This document shows, piece by piece, positions 34,361 to 45,381 of a DNA stretch of 64,000 nucleotides. Source of the DNA: Alisma plantago-aquatica (lineage: Eukaryota; Streptophyta; Magnoliopsida; Alismatales; Alismataceae); assembly GCA_963693085.1 (NCBI GenBank), contig OY856413.1, positions 542,080,379 through 542,144,378 on the forward strand. The letters run 5' to 3'. How positions within the stretch are numbered: the first letter of the stretch is position 1; every line of letters starts with the position of its first letter. The notes beneath the pieces are model-generated. The model worked only from the letters and a program-made list of their open reading frames with translations. It ran no database searches and was not told the origin of the DNA. A program made the translations under genes and the position numbers.

Positions 34361-37300
34361 ATGGCAAAAGAATCATCTTTTAAAATGGGCAAATTAATTG
34401 AGAATAAATTCCATAACTGGTTGAGGACTGTGAGAAGTGTTCTGCACAATCTAGATATACCAGGAGCCTTGGAATCCACTCTATGTACGCTTAACGTGTT
34501 GGTGAAGAAGAAAGTAGGTAAGGGAGAGAAGTGTTCTCTCGCCAAACCAATTTCTTCTACATGGAGAGGATGGAAGGAACAATGGAAGAAGAAATCGGAG
34601 ATAGAGATCTCTACTTCTGGTGTATACGTGATAGAGATTAACTTCACTACTTCTTCGTCATGGGTACTTGATACCGGATGCGGATCTCACATTTGTTCAA
34701 ATGTGAAGGATCTTAAGAGAAGTAGGCCTTTGGGGAAAGGCGAGGTTGAACTACGTGTTGCTAATGGGGCAAGAGTTGCCGCCAGTGCCGTAGGAACCTA
34801 TGAGTTAACTCTACCTAGTGGGCTAATAATAGAGTTGAAGAACTGCTATTATGTACCTGCCATAAATAGGAATATCATTTCCGTCTCTTGTTTGGACAAA
34901 GATGGATTTGAATTTCTTATTAAGAATGGAAAGTGTTCCATTTCTAAAGATGGGATCTTTTATGGCAGTGCCCCTATGTCTTATAGTCTATACTTGATAG
35001 ATTTGGAGACAAGAGTATACAACGTAAACACCAAAAGGCAAAAACTCAACGACTCAAACAAAACATATCTCTGGCATTGTCGTCTAGGGTACATAAATGA
35101 GAAGCGCATTTCTAGACTCCATAAAGATGGTTATCTAGACTCTTTTGATTATGAATCAATAGAGACATGTGAATCTTGTTTGTTGGGCAAGATGACCAAG
35201 ACTCCCTTTTCAGGTAAAGGTGAGAGAGCTAGTGATCTATTAGGACTCATACATACTGATGTATGTGGGCCTTTTAGAACTAATGCCAGAAATGGGTATC
35301 AGTACTTCATTACCTTCACTGATGATTTCAGTAGGTATGGCTATGTGTACCTGATAAAGCATAAGTCAGAAACCCTTGAAAGGTTCAAGGATTTCATGAA
35401 TGAAGTATAGAACCAGCTTGGTAAAAGTATTAAGGCACTTCGTTCCGATCGAGGTGGAGAATACTTGAGCCAGGAGTTTGAGGACCTTCTGCGAGCCCGT
35501 GGTATTGTATCACAATGGACTCCGCCTGGAACACCACAGCATAATGGTGTGTCTGAAAGAAGGAATCACACATTGTTAGATATGGTGCGATCAATGATGA
35601 GTTTTGCTGATCTTCCAATTTCTTTCTGGGGTCATGCTCTTGAAACCGCCGCGTTTACACTTAACCGTGTGCCATCTAAATCGGTTCAAAAGACACCATA
35701 TGAGATATGGTATGGGAAGCGTCCCGTTTTGTCTTTTATGAAGATTTGGGGCTGTGAGGCTTACGTTAGGAAAATGTTTCCTGATAAGCTTGGACCCAAA
35801 TCCGATAAATGTTATTTTGTTGGATACCCCAAGGAAATGAGGGGATATTACTTATACCACCCTACTGACAACAAAGTGTTTGTTGACAGGGATGCTGTAT
35901 TCCGAGAGAGGGAATTTATTTCCAAAGGAAACAGTGGGAGGAAAGTAGATCTTGAAGAGGTTCAAGCCCAACAAGAAAACATTGAACCGGTAGATGTACC
36001 AGAGGAAAATGTAGATTCACAAGGTGTTGTGGAATCTCAGTCTCCTCAGGTAACACGAGGACCTCGTAGATCTAGTAGGACTCGCCTTGAACCTGAGAGG
36101 TTTGGATACCTTGTAACTCAGGAAGGTGGAGAGTTGATCATAGATGATGATCCAACTACCTACGTAGAGGCTATGGAGGGACCAGATTCTGAGAAATGGC
36201 TAGAAGCCATGAGATCCGAGATGGAATCCATGTACTCCAACAAAGTATGGACTTTGGTGGAACCACCCGAAGGGGTAAAACCCATAGGGTGCAAGTGGGT
36301 CTTCAAGAAAAAGACCGACATGGATGGCAATGTGCAAACTTATAAAGGCAGATTGGTTGCAAAGGGATTTCAACAAATTCAAGGTGTTGACTATGACAAA
36401 ACCTTTTCTCCAGTTGCCATGATTAAGTCCATCAGGATCATGCTTGCTATTGCAGCTTACTATGACTATGAGATTTGGCAGATGGATGTTAAAACCGCAT
36501 TCCTTAACGGGAATATTCATGAGGATGTGTATATGACACAACCTGAAGGTTTTGTAGATCCAAAGAATGCCAATAAAGTCTGTAAACTGCAAAGGTCAAT
36601 CTATGGATTGAAGCAAGCATCTCGGAGTTGGAATCTTCGATTTGATGAAGAAGTCAAAGTGTTTGGCTTCATTCAAAATGAAGATGAATCTTGTGTGTAC
36701 AAGAAGGTTAGTGGGAACTCGACCACATTCATCATATTGTATGTGGATGACATACTTTTGATGGGGAATGATGTCTTAGCCTTAGAGAAGGTAAAGACAT
36801 GGCTTGGGAAAACTTTCTCAATGAAGGACTTAGGAGAAGCATCCTATATTCTAGGAATTAAGATCTATAGAGATAGATCTAGAAGGCTTCTCGGACTAAG
36901 TCAGAGCACATACATTGACAAGGTGTTGAAGTGGTTCAGCATGGAGAACTCAAAGAGAGGCAACATCCCTGTGCTACATGGAGTTACCGTCTCTAGAGCT
37001 CAATGTCCCCAATCTTGTGAAGAGAGGGAGCGTATGAATGAGATCCCATATGCATCAGCCATTGGATCCATCATGTATGCTATGTTGTGCACACGCCCAG
37101 ATGTCTCGTATGCTCTCAGCATAACGAGCAGGTACCAGTCAGATCCCGGGGATGCTCACTGGACAGCCGTGAAGAACATCCTCAAGTACTTGCGAAGGAC
37201 TAAGGATCAGTTTCTTGTGTACGGCGGCGAGGAAGAGCTGGTTGTAAAGGGTTACACCGATGCAAGCTTCCAAACCGATAAAGATGATTACAGATCGCAG

Positions 37301-37729
37301 TCAGGATTTGTGTTTTGCCTTAATAATGGAGCTGTGAGCTGGAAGAGTTCCAAGCAAGAAACAGTTGCCGATTCTACTACAGAGGCCGAGTATATTGCTG
37401 CTTCGCATGCACCAAAGGAGGCTGTGTGGATCAGGAAGTTCATTTCTGAACTTGGTGTAGTTCCCAGTAGCTGTGATGCAATTGAGCTTTATTGTGACAA
37501 TAATGGAGCTATTGCACAAGCTAAGGAGCCCAGATCACATCAGCGGTCCAAGCACATACTGCGACGCTTCCATCTCATACGAGAGATCGTACAGCGAGGA
37601 GATGTGAAGATTTGCAAAGTACCAACTGAAGACAACATAGCTGATCCACTGACTAAGGCCCTTTCTCAGCAGAAGCATGATGGTCATGCTAGGTCACAAG
37701 GACTGTATTTCCTTGGTGACTGGCTCTAA
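34361..37729 (+). pseudogene. Copia gag-pol polyprotein
   Basis: The start ATG 34361 follows the leader. Only about 100 codons precede the protease, so most of gag, including the CCHC knuckle, is missing or scrambled (KKKVGKGEKC remains). The protease has SSWVLDTGCGSHIC (active-site DTG, about 34660). The integrase zinc finger reads WHCRLGYI...CESCLLGK, with Tyr for the second His. The core has HTDVCGPF, LRSDRGGEYLS and NGVSERRNHTLLD (the D, D, E triad). A TAG at 35408-35410 interrupts the integrase. The reverse transcriptase (about 36230-37000) has WQMDVKTAFLNG and YVDDILLM. The RNase H (37240-37729) has GYTDASF, STTEAEYIA and YCDNNGAI and ends at TAA 37727-37729. Apart from the TAG, the frame is open to the end. 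Confidence 0.95.
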
Positions 37730-37744
37730 GTGCAAGTGGGATTC
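37730..37744 (+). other. Copia polypurine tract
   Basis: GTGCAAGTGGGATTC lies between the pol stop and the 3' LTR. It is a variant of the AAGTGGGAGATT tract of copia elements that primes plus-strand synthesis. Confidence 0.7.
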
Positions 37745-39954
37745 TGTTGGTATGTATTCCCATAGAGCAAGTCATATGATGATTGTAATGGGATACTTTG
37801 TAAATGATTTGAATAAAAATAAAGGCAATTTCCAATCTATATGTTTAAACTATTTCTGAGATGATGGTGTAACATGATAGATGTCTAAAGATTGTTTTAC
37901 TCAATGACGTATGCTTTTAGGTTAAGGACCTAAACGATGAGATCATACGTATGTTAAGAGTATACATTCTTGTATAGTCCCTAGTCGGTTGTTATTGTGG
38001 AAATAACCATAGACATCAATAACACTAAAGACTAGATTGTGTGTTGGTTGATGACAGAATCTCATTAGTCATGATATGGTGATATCAAACCAAGCACATA
38101 GGTACTTGTTAGAGAACAAGGTACCAGACAGACCAACCGTGAGAGTGACACATGGAACCATGACATGGTAGTCACAGTCAGCTCTCACAGTGATGGTGGT
38201 GAGTGTGATTCTTAGACCTGAAATCACTGCACTCAACACATGTCGTTGGGTACACTTTGACATCATCAAACGCAGTCCTGAAACACGGGTTGTTATAAAG
38301 GTGATGATTGGGAGACTTTGACACATGGGGCTTTTGAGGGGTGAGTGATAGATATGGGATTTGTCCCTCCTAAGGGAGTTTGATATCCTTGGCCACTTGA
38401 TGAGTAGGATTGAGAAAGGCATGCGCATGCACGTGTGAATCAATATGTGATATTGATGTCATACACATCTCACTCGGTCTACTCTGAGATCAAGGAAATG
38501 AATGAACATTGACAGGATGACTGTTCCATGCCTCGAGTTCATTCTGGATATCAGTGACAAAGGAATTATACATTCACTGTAACACCATTCACGGATTGTA
38601 GGATGAAAGTTGTTCTCTAACTTTCTACTTTCTACTTTCACTGGGGTAGCAATGATGTGTGACTAGACACCGCTCTTTGCTTGTGAAGTCATAAATGTTA
38701 TGGACTTTCACTGCCAACGTGAAATGGACCTGCAGGGTCACACACATAGGATTTAACCTGGAAGAGGAGTTTTGTCCACAAGCAATGTTTAGATTGATTA
38801 CTAAAGGAGTTTAGTAGTTCAATTAAACACTCAATTAATCGATAGCTCAATATCATAATGTTCAAGGTGTTGGATGCATTGATAGGAGTATCGGATTGAT
38901 TGAAATCACATTTGACTGATTCTGCACAATCTGCATTCCCAACCGATCGGTTCATGTGATGAACCAGTCGGCTGAGGTTGCTGAACCGGTCGGCTCAATT
39001 GTTGAACCGATCGGCTCATGCACAGAGTGAAATGACCGGTTCAAGTGTTGAACCGATCGGTTCAACTGGTGCAATCGAGCAACTTGGGAAAGTAGGATTG
39101 GTCAGAATTTTCCTTTCGTTTCAATTGCCCAATTCGATTGGGAATAATATTGGTATTCGATACCAATTGGGAAAGAAACAAGGAAAGTCAATCGGGAACC
39201 AACCTGGAACCCCAACCAACCGGTTCATGAGTGAACCGATCGGTTCAAGGGTCCCAAACGATCGGTTCAGAGGTGAACCGATCGGTTCAGGTTGCGAGAT
39301 GGTTGCTTTTTGTGGAAAATCCGGAACCCTTCTACTCCTGCTTTAGTGCCGTATTGCCGGGCACAGAGAACCTTGTCCCATGACCAGCCTATATATATAG
39401 GGGTATTGGGGGCTTCTCAGAGGACGGCTCAGTGCAAGTTGATTGCTCTGCAAAGTTGTCGTTCTCTCTAGTTTTTGTAACCGAGAGAGAGCCCGAGCAA
39501 GTGCTTCCCACAAAGGGAGGTGCAGCAAGGGAAGGACAACTGCAGTTGCAATTGACAGCAGGAGAGTGTGTTGGCGACTAGTACGTCAACAGGAGGGTGC
39601 GACTCCTTCCACTTCCTTGTGGGACAAGGAGAGTGGAGTTTCGGGTGGTCCGTGTGGACTACTTCAGAGGCGGGAGGTCACTGCCGCTTAGGAGGACAAC
39701 TGTCATCCGACAGTCCGGTAGGAGGAGGAGTCTTCAGTCCCGGTGCGACCAGGAGCTGCACAGACACCGTCCAAGACCGGAGTTGAAGACCGCGCAAGGC
39801 GCGTGGTATTGTCGCCGAGCAAGCCTCGGGACAAGGTATGATTCACAAACCATCTTTCCTATTATATAGATGTTGACGTGATTCCTTTTGTTCCGGGTTT
39901 GGGGAGAAAATTTTTTTGTTTCCGCTGCTTCTCTGCCTCCTCCAAAACCCAACA
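37745..39954 (+). repeat. 3' LTR of the copia element
   Basis: Second LTR, with its palindromic array at 38941-39294 (one 41-bp unit fewer than the 5' LTR) and TATA at 39390-39399. It ends AAAACCCAACA, then the TSD CCTTC. Confidence 0.95.
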
Positions 39955-39959
39955 CCTTC

Positions 39960-41301
39960 CACCCCGACCCCAGCCATCCCACCCATCCTTTTCTGGGGTC
40001 CCTTTCCCAAATGTCGGTGAGGAATTCGGACGTCAATTTGACGCCATCTGAAACCTCATCACCGACCCTTCTAACATAATGCAATCTATTTGTTCTTGTG
40101 TGCAGTATCTTACAAAATAGGTCACCATGATCGATGAGAAAAACTACGCCTTACCTGGCATCCTCTCAAGCATGAACCAATGGCAGGAAGTAGCAGCCAC
40201 ACAAGTCGAACGCATCGACGACTGCCTACAACAATTGCCACAGTTGGTACTTGAGGTGAAAAGCCAGCAAGCAACGTTGGCTCAACAAGTCAAAAGGATC
40301 TCTACGCAGACTCAACCTCTTCCAGAGAGCCTTCGCGAGCTTAAGCAGCAGCAAACTGCTTCCTGCACGCGTTTGGACAACATCACTAACACCCTTGCAC
40401 AACTCAATAGCCACCAAAAGAGTTGTCAAATAATGAAATCAATCACCTATGAGCCCAAGTCACAGACCTTTATGCACGACTCCTCTCTGCCGAGGCACGA
40501 TACTCTAATTTCAAAGAAACCCATGATGCACTACTTGAGGCACACGAGCATGTGCAAGTGGCTCTTGATGAATTACAAGCACTTCACCGGCAGTGCAAGA
40601 AAACAACGCCAAAACAAATAAAAGATAAGGCGGCAGATGACAAAGAAGACAAAGACGAAGAAGAAGATTCTGACTCCTCTGCTGACTCTAACGATGATAC
40701 CTCCTCTTCAGATGACAAACCAGATGACCCAGGACATGCTGGGGAGGGAACCAGCCGAGGAACAAAACCTTCAAAGAAGGTAGTAGACAAAGACCACCAA
40801 GAAGGTGGACAAGATCCCAAATCCCCCGATCACAATGACAATATTAACATGTCATATGGGGATCAGTTCCTTAACTATTCTGCCATGGGATCTATGGGGG
40901 AAGCTGCCAAACAAGCGGCTTTTGCTGAGTTCCAGCAATGTATCTTAGGAACCAGCATTAGTCCACCAACATCAGCATCTCATCTTTCCTCCGCACCAGA
41001 ACAATCAGTGCTTTTACCCCCAGAGCAAGAAGAGTCAGACAGAGTGAGTCTAGACACAGATGATGAACTCGACTCTGATTCCGAATCAGAAAATGATGAA
41101 GTTCTGCAACACTATATGGACAACCTAGAGAAGACTTCTTTTCCACCGCTGCAAGAGCTTCCCCCACCGCCATCTCTACCTAAGAAGATGCACGACTTAG
41201 ACATGGCGGACATCTCTACCTTAGATGTCCAGGATATCTTCATCCTGAACACTATCGTAGATGATGCCAAAGAAGGGGGGACATCATCTACACAAATATA
41301 A
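39960..41301 (+). pseudogene. Athila env-position ORF, middle part (coiled coil and acidic region)
   Basis: With one TSD copy removed, the frame that stops at the copia element continues here in phase. It starts Pro-rich and then, from 40127, becomes Leu/Gln-rich (WQEVAATQVERIDDCLQQL, VLEVKSQQATLAQQVKRI, LRELKQQQT), a probable coiled coil. Stops occur at about 40048 and 40118. A frameshift at about 40418 moves to another frame, where NNEINHL, LYARLLSAEARYSNFKETH and HVQVALDELQALHRQ continue the coiled coil. An acidic Asp/Glu/Ser stretch (40630-40830) follows, then a Ser/Pro-rich part with another acidic block (41030-41110), ending at TAA 41299-41301. Coiled coils suggest self-association. I recognise no catalytic motif in this part. 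Confidence 0.65.
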
Positions 41302-41302
41302 A

Positions 41303-41900
41303 GACTAAGTGCAAGATGACACGTGAAGATTTCCGCATCATCCTTCGACCTCAGTCAAAAGTGAAGATGACAATCTTCCGTGTCCTTCTTGCCAACACTA
41401 TCGAAACATACAGAAGCTCAAAAAGGACGTAGCTAGTTCTCAATGCTTCACCTGCTTTGGCTCTAAGTCTACTGTACAAAGATTTACACAACAAGACTAT
41501 CGAGCAATTGTGTAGGGGGATCAAACGGAGGGTAAGATATATCACAGTACCCTTCCAAGTTTCCGGCCACTGGCTTCTCATGATCATTGACACCGAGGCT
41601 TGCAACGCCAAAGTGTACAACTTCTGCGCCAGCGAGCTTAAAGTCGGAATCATCAATTTTGCTGGTCTAGAAGTCGGGGAGGCAAGATGCATCCCTTTCC
41701 GACTTCAAAAATTAATTTGGGATGAAAATCCATCACTCCAACAGGGTTGGAACCAACCATGGTTCCAAATCATAAACCCACAAGTCCAAACGCAAGAAGG
41801 ATCCGGGGATTGCGCTTTCTATACTATTCGCCACTTACAAGTGCTTAATCAACAAATCCCCTTCACCGAGCTGGCCACAGAAGATTTTCACTCTCTATGA
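41303..41900 (+). pseudogene. Athila env-position ORF: CxxC motif and first ULP1/C48-like protease domain (A)
   Basis: In one frame 41375-41470 reads CPSC, 18 residues, then CFTC, a possible zinc-binding pair. After a frameshift near 41460, the frame to TGA 41898-41900 shows a C48 pattern: SGHWLLMIID (His codon 41568-41570), then QEGSGDCAFYTIRHLQ with Gln at 41793 and Cys at 41811-41813, six residues apart as in ULP1 peptidases. The Asp expected in the DS motif after the His is Ala (YNFCAS). The N-terminal subdomain is not recognisable. ULP1 proteases cleave SUMO or related proteins. With the Asp missing, domain A may have been non-catalytic even before decay. A viral-type polyprotein protease is an alternative reading of the fold. 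Confidence 0.65.
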
Positions 41901-42921
41901 GGGAGTTACACCATGGAGCTGATATGCGATAGAAGGTTCTTCAAGGACCCGACTATGGCACCAGATAACGTCTCTTGCTACCTGTACTCAGCTATCCAAC
42001 GTCCACATAAATAGTCATTTTGGAAAACATTACAGGAGTTGGAGAAACAACAACCCGCCACGGTCCCCAAAAAAAAAACTATGGGACCCTTACACCTTTG
42101 ATATGGAGAATGATAAAGGGGACATCGATTTATTAACAGGGGCCCCTATCAAAATATCATATCCTCATATGGTTCCGCTATCTTCCATTAAACCAACGTT
42201 TCCCAATTTTGACCTTGCAGCTTGCAAGAGTCTTTCCAACAATGAACTTCAGCTCATAATGTCTAGGCTATATGCCTAGAAAGATGATCTTGTTTTTCTA
42301 GACGGAGATATTTTGGTTATGGCAGATGCACTCTGTGAAACTGTACAATTCAAAGGGTCCCTATCCGTGAGATTGATGACTGCCTATCAATATCTCCTCA
42401 GACGGAATCACCCTACAGTTTATATGGCGTCAACATATATGAAGGATGATCTCCTAAAGCTAAAGAACTTCAGAACCACAGAGGCACTCATCTCTTGCCT
42501 CCAACATATGACTCTAAAGTTCATTATGCTTCCTTTCCTTCACTCAGAGCACTGGATGCTACTGGCAACAAACCTTCACAACGGAACAACAATCATCTAC
42601 AACAGTTTTGATAGCTAGTTAGATGCAAAATAGAGGTAGTATGTTGTGACAGCTAACACGCCCACGGAGGAGGTGGCAAAAGAGTGTGCTAAAAAACTAC
42701 ACGATCTCTTAAGCAAGCATACAAGGGCATACGCTAAAGAACACTTTCATCACCCAACCTTCTGCCACAGATGTCGCCAGTAGTTCTGAGAGTCAAACGA
42801 TTGTGGTTTCCACATCCTCTACTGGATGTACACCGTCGCTGTTCTTGGAAGACCAGTAAAAGACATGACGAATGTGGATTACCACGCTATATGTGGAAAG
42901 TTCGCAGCTAATCTTCTCTGA
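41901..42921 (+). pseudogene. Athila env-position ORF: second ULP1/C48-like protease domain (B)
   Basis: It follows domain A in the same frame, then shifts by one base within a run of ten A (42069-42078). From there to TGA 42919-42921 it is one frame with stops at 42277, 42616, 42631, 42637, 42781 and 42787. ULP1 features appear in order: VQFKGSLSVRLMTAYQYLLRR (the conserved G-x-L...AY-x-x-L-L segment), VYMASTYMKDDLL, LPFLHSEHWMLLATN (His codon 42550-42552), YNSFDS (Asp 42610-42612) and SNDCGFHILYW (Cys 42802-42804). His-to-Cys spacing is 84 residues, against 81 in domain A, so the two look like a tandem duplication. His, Asp and Cys are all present. A SUMO-protease-like activity is inferred for the ancestor only. 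Confidence 0.72.
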
Positions 42922-43017
42922 ATTCATGGAGCTAACAAAGGACTAACAGAAGCCTAATGCCCTTGTCCATGTACTTCTCAACCTATCACTTTACCACTCT
43001 GAGGACAAAGTGAGTGA

Positions 43018-43030
43018 TAAGTTAGGGGGG
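43018..43030 (+). other. Internal copy of the Athila polypurine tract
   Basis: TAAGTTAGGGGGG, preceded by CTGAGGACAAAGTG, matches the terminal tract TTGAGGATAAGC...TAAGTTAGGGGGGG at 44157-44190. Both fit the GAGGACAAGC...GTTTGGGGG consensus before Athila 3' LTRs. Confidence 0.7.
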
Positions 43031-43639
43031 TACATTGTACAAGGGTGAGGTATCATTTTTCAACCCTCCTCCCTCTGCTCTTTTTATTCACTTCTGCTTT
43101 TCTATGCACTACTTTTATTTTTGTTTTTCCTTTTTAGACTTTTTCAGTAATTTCTTTGAATAGAATAAATTTTTTTTACATAAGCATAACAACACTCTTG
43201 GAAAAGGTCACCCCAAGCTAATTTTAGAATCAAAGTAGTCCTCAAAAAGAAATATTAGAAAAAGCACTTAAGCATGTAATAGTGAATTAATAAATTACTT
43301 TCACACCTGATTTCCATGCCTTTGCTTCAATTTTGCTCCAGATTCTCCACAAGTAACATCATAGCCGAAGCCAACCAAAACTCTTCCAAGGATGGGTGGG
43401 AACCAGGTGAAATCCAAATCAAGGAACCTCGCAAGTGGACCACCAAGTACGAAATCAAAATAAGTGCATGTCAGGAGACTCCAAGAATAGTTTTCTTCTT
43501 TTCAAAAGAGGCCTGGCAGCCCAAACAAAATTCCTAAATATCCAACTCCTAAGCATGTGAGTATAAGAATAAAAGCCAGAGTGTTGAATAAAAACATGAG
43601 AGTTGTGCCACGCCTAAGGACCTATATGAAGGACCAATA

Positions 43640-43830
43640 AAGGTCTCACCCGGCCAGTACATTCATCTACCCTCACAAAGGCAGATGTGTCACGCACGGT
43701 AATGAAATCCTAAGGTCTCTGAATATATGAAAAAGTTGATAAAGAACTCACCCAGCCGGTACATTTAGCTGCCCTCATAAAGGCAGATGTGTCACACCTG
43801 ATAGTGAGATCCTAAAAGTTTAGATAAACC
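43640..43830. repeat. Two-copy direct repeat, about 100 bp
   Basis: The segment CTCACCCGGCCAGTACATT...AAAGGCAGATGTGTCACGCA...GAAATCCTAA (about 43645-43715) recurs in diverged form at about 43747-43817. Confidence 0.8.
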
Positions 43831-44176
43831 CTCCCCCACTAAAAGGGGGAGTTACACATTAGCCTTTAGCCAACCCTCATGCCTATCTTAGTTTCCAGTA
43901 GGTTTTTCAAAGAAGTATAAAACTGATTGAAGTCGAAAACATGCACAAAATTTGATTAAGGAAAAGGTGGTTCCAATGCGAGCTACGTGATACATAAGAA
44001 ACCTGAGATCTAAGCAGCTCCCGATACCTGAAATAGTTAGTGCAAGCAGAAGCCTGATAAAACTTTAGGAGATCTCTGGTTCAGAATTGAAGCAGGAGTA
44101 TGGAAATCTTCACTAAATAAAATCGCCTCACCACTACATGCCTCAACTCTATCTAGCTTGAGGATAAGCTAGATTC

Positions 44177-44190
44177 TAAGTTAGGGGGGG
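44177..44190 (+). other. Athila polypurine tract at the 3' LTR
   Basis: TAAGTTAGGGGGGG directly abuts the 3' LTR start TGATAACC at 44191. It would prime plus-strand DNA synthesis. Confidence 0.85.
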
Positions 44191-45381
44191 TGATAACCTC
44201 CCATTTTGCAATGTTATCTTACTAGTTTTCCTCAGTTTTCCATACTCTTTCTTAGAAAAATTAGATAGAATCTCTAACTTTCCTCTTCATTGTTATATAC
44301 CATCAGACTAACGTTTCCCCTTTTATTTCTTACAGAAAAGCACAAAAAAATTATGAAAGCTTCAACCGGTCCCAAGACTGTTTGAGATCAAACGGTCCCA
44401 AGACCGTTCGAAGCCACACGATCCCAAGACGGTTTGAAGACAAACGGTCCCAAGACTGTTCGAAGCCAAATGGTCCCAAGACCGAATGGACACCAAACGC
44501 TCCCACAACTGAATGGACACCAAACGGTACCAAGACCAAATGGACATCAAACGGTGCCAAGATCGAATGAAGGCCAAACGGTCCCAATACCGTGTAAAGT
44601 CAAACGGTCCCAAGACCAAATAAAGGAAAATGGTTCCAAACCATGAGGACTCGAACGGTTTCCAGACCGAGAGAGTCTAAATGGTCTCTAAGCCGAGAGA
44701 GAGTCCAAACGGTCTTCACGACCGTTTGGGCCCAAATCTCCCAAACCGTTTGAGTTCCACTCAAAGCCTATAAATAAGACCCGAAGGGTCCTCACAAATT
44801 ATCAAGTTTCAGACGTCCAAAGGCTGCCTCTATTGTTCTATAGCCATTCCATCCTTCATCCACTACCCCGAGGCTGTCAGTCTGAGATCCATACTCCATC
44901 TCCAAGCTACTTTCTCTCTCATCAACAAAGAAGATGGGAAGAGGAGGATTCATCATCAAGCAAGCTATGAAGTGTGAAGATCATTGCTCTCTCTCTCTCC
45001 AAGGGGTCAACCTTCCTACCTCCTTCATGTAGATGACGCCCTCTCACTCTCTCTTCTCGCCCCCTTCTTTGTTCTTTCCATGAGCGAGTAGTCTTATACA
45101 CTAGGGTGCGGGGAGTAGCCCTGCTACCCATGTTTTCATTTCATGCATTGTAATTCTTGAGTTTGCAATAGAAAAACATTATCTTTCCAGTTCAACATCA
45201 TTCTCTTAATGAATGGTAGATGCTTGATCACCAACTTGTGTTATCTAATATCTTTTAGTGCAAATTGTATATGTTTGTACTTCTAGATTCGAATATCGAC
45301 TGTTTGTTAGTTCCATATTGTGTGTAGTCACCACATGTTTGGTTCGCTATCTAGGAGCGTTTCTCAAAGAGTGGAGTAAAT
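44191..45381 (+). repeat. Athila 3' LTR, first part
   Basis: It matches 18512 to about 19739 of the 5' LTR. It includes the palindromic array (44364-44752) and TATA box (44769-44777), and stops at the Tekay insertion, where the 5' LTR reads GAGTGGAGTAAACTCACC. It resumes at 59493. Confidence 0.92.
44364..44752. repeat. Palindromic ACGGTCCCAAGACCG array in the 3' LTR
   Basis: It is the counterpart of 18685-19101, with the same unit order but fewer of the 27-bp GAATGGACACC copies and independent substitutions. The number of tandem units has therefore changed since insertion. Confidence 0.92.

Larger units (their letters stand above)
30750..39954 (+). mobile_element. Ty1/copia element (Angela-like), perfect TSD CCTTC, inside the env-position ORF
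   Basis: LTRs are 30750-32974 (2225 bp) and 37745-39954 (2210 bp), both TGTTGG...CCAACA. CCTTC flanks it at 30745-30749 and 39955-39959. A tRNA-Met-type primer-binding site follows the 5' LTR and a polypurine tract precedes the 3' LTR. One degenerate gag-pol ORF of order protease-integrase-reverse transcriptase-RNase H gives the copia assignment, and the motifs resemble the Angela lineage. The LTRs differ by a 41-bp unit and a 26-bp block, which together fully explain the 15-bp length difference, plus scattered substitutions. A gag deletion and a nonsense codon make it non-autonomous. Confidence 0.95.
42922..44176 (+). other. Athila 3' untranslated region
   Basis: No coding domain. It holds an internal copy of the polypurine tract (43018-43030), a two-copy direct repeat (about 43640-43830) and CT-rich stretches. 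An open frame at 43316-43537 has no family motif and is not annotated as a gene. Confidence 0.65.

Noticed and set aside
43316..43537. Open frame of 73 codons in the Athila 3' UTR
   Set aside because: No recognisable motif. It lies between the two polypurine tracts in otherwise non-coding sequence.
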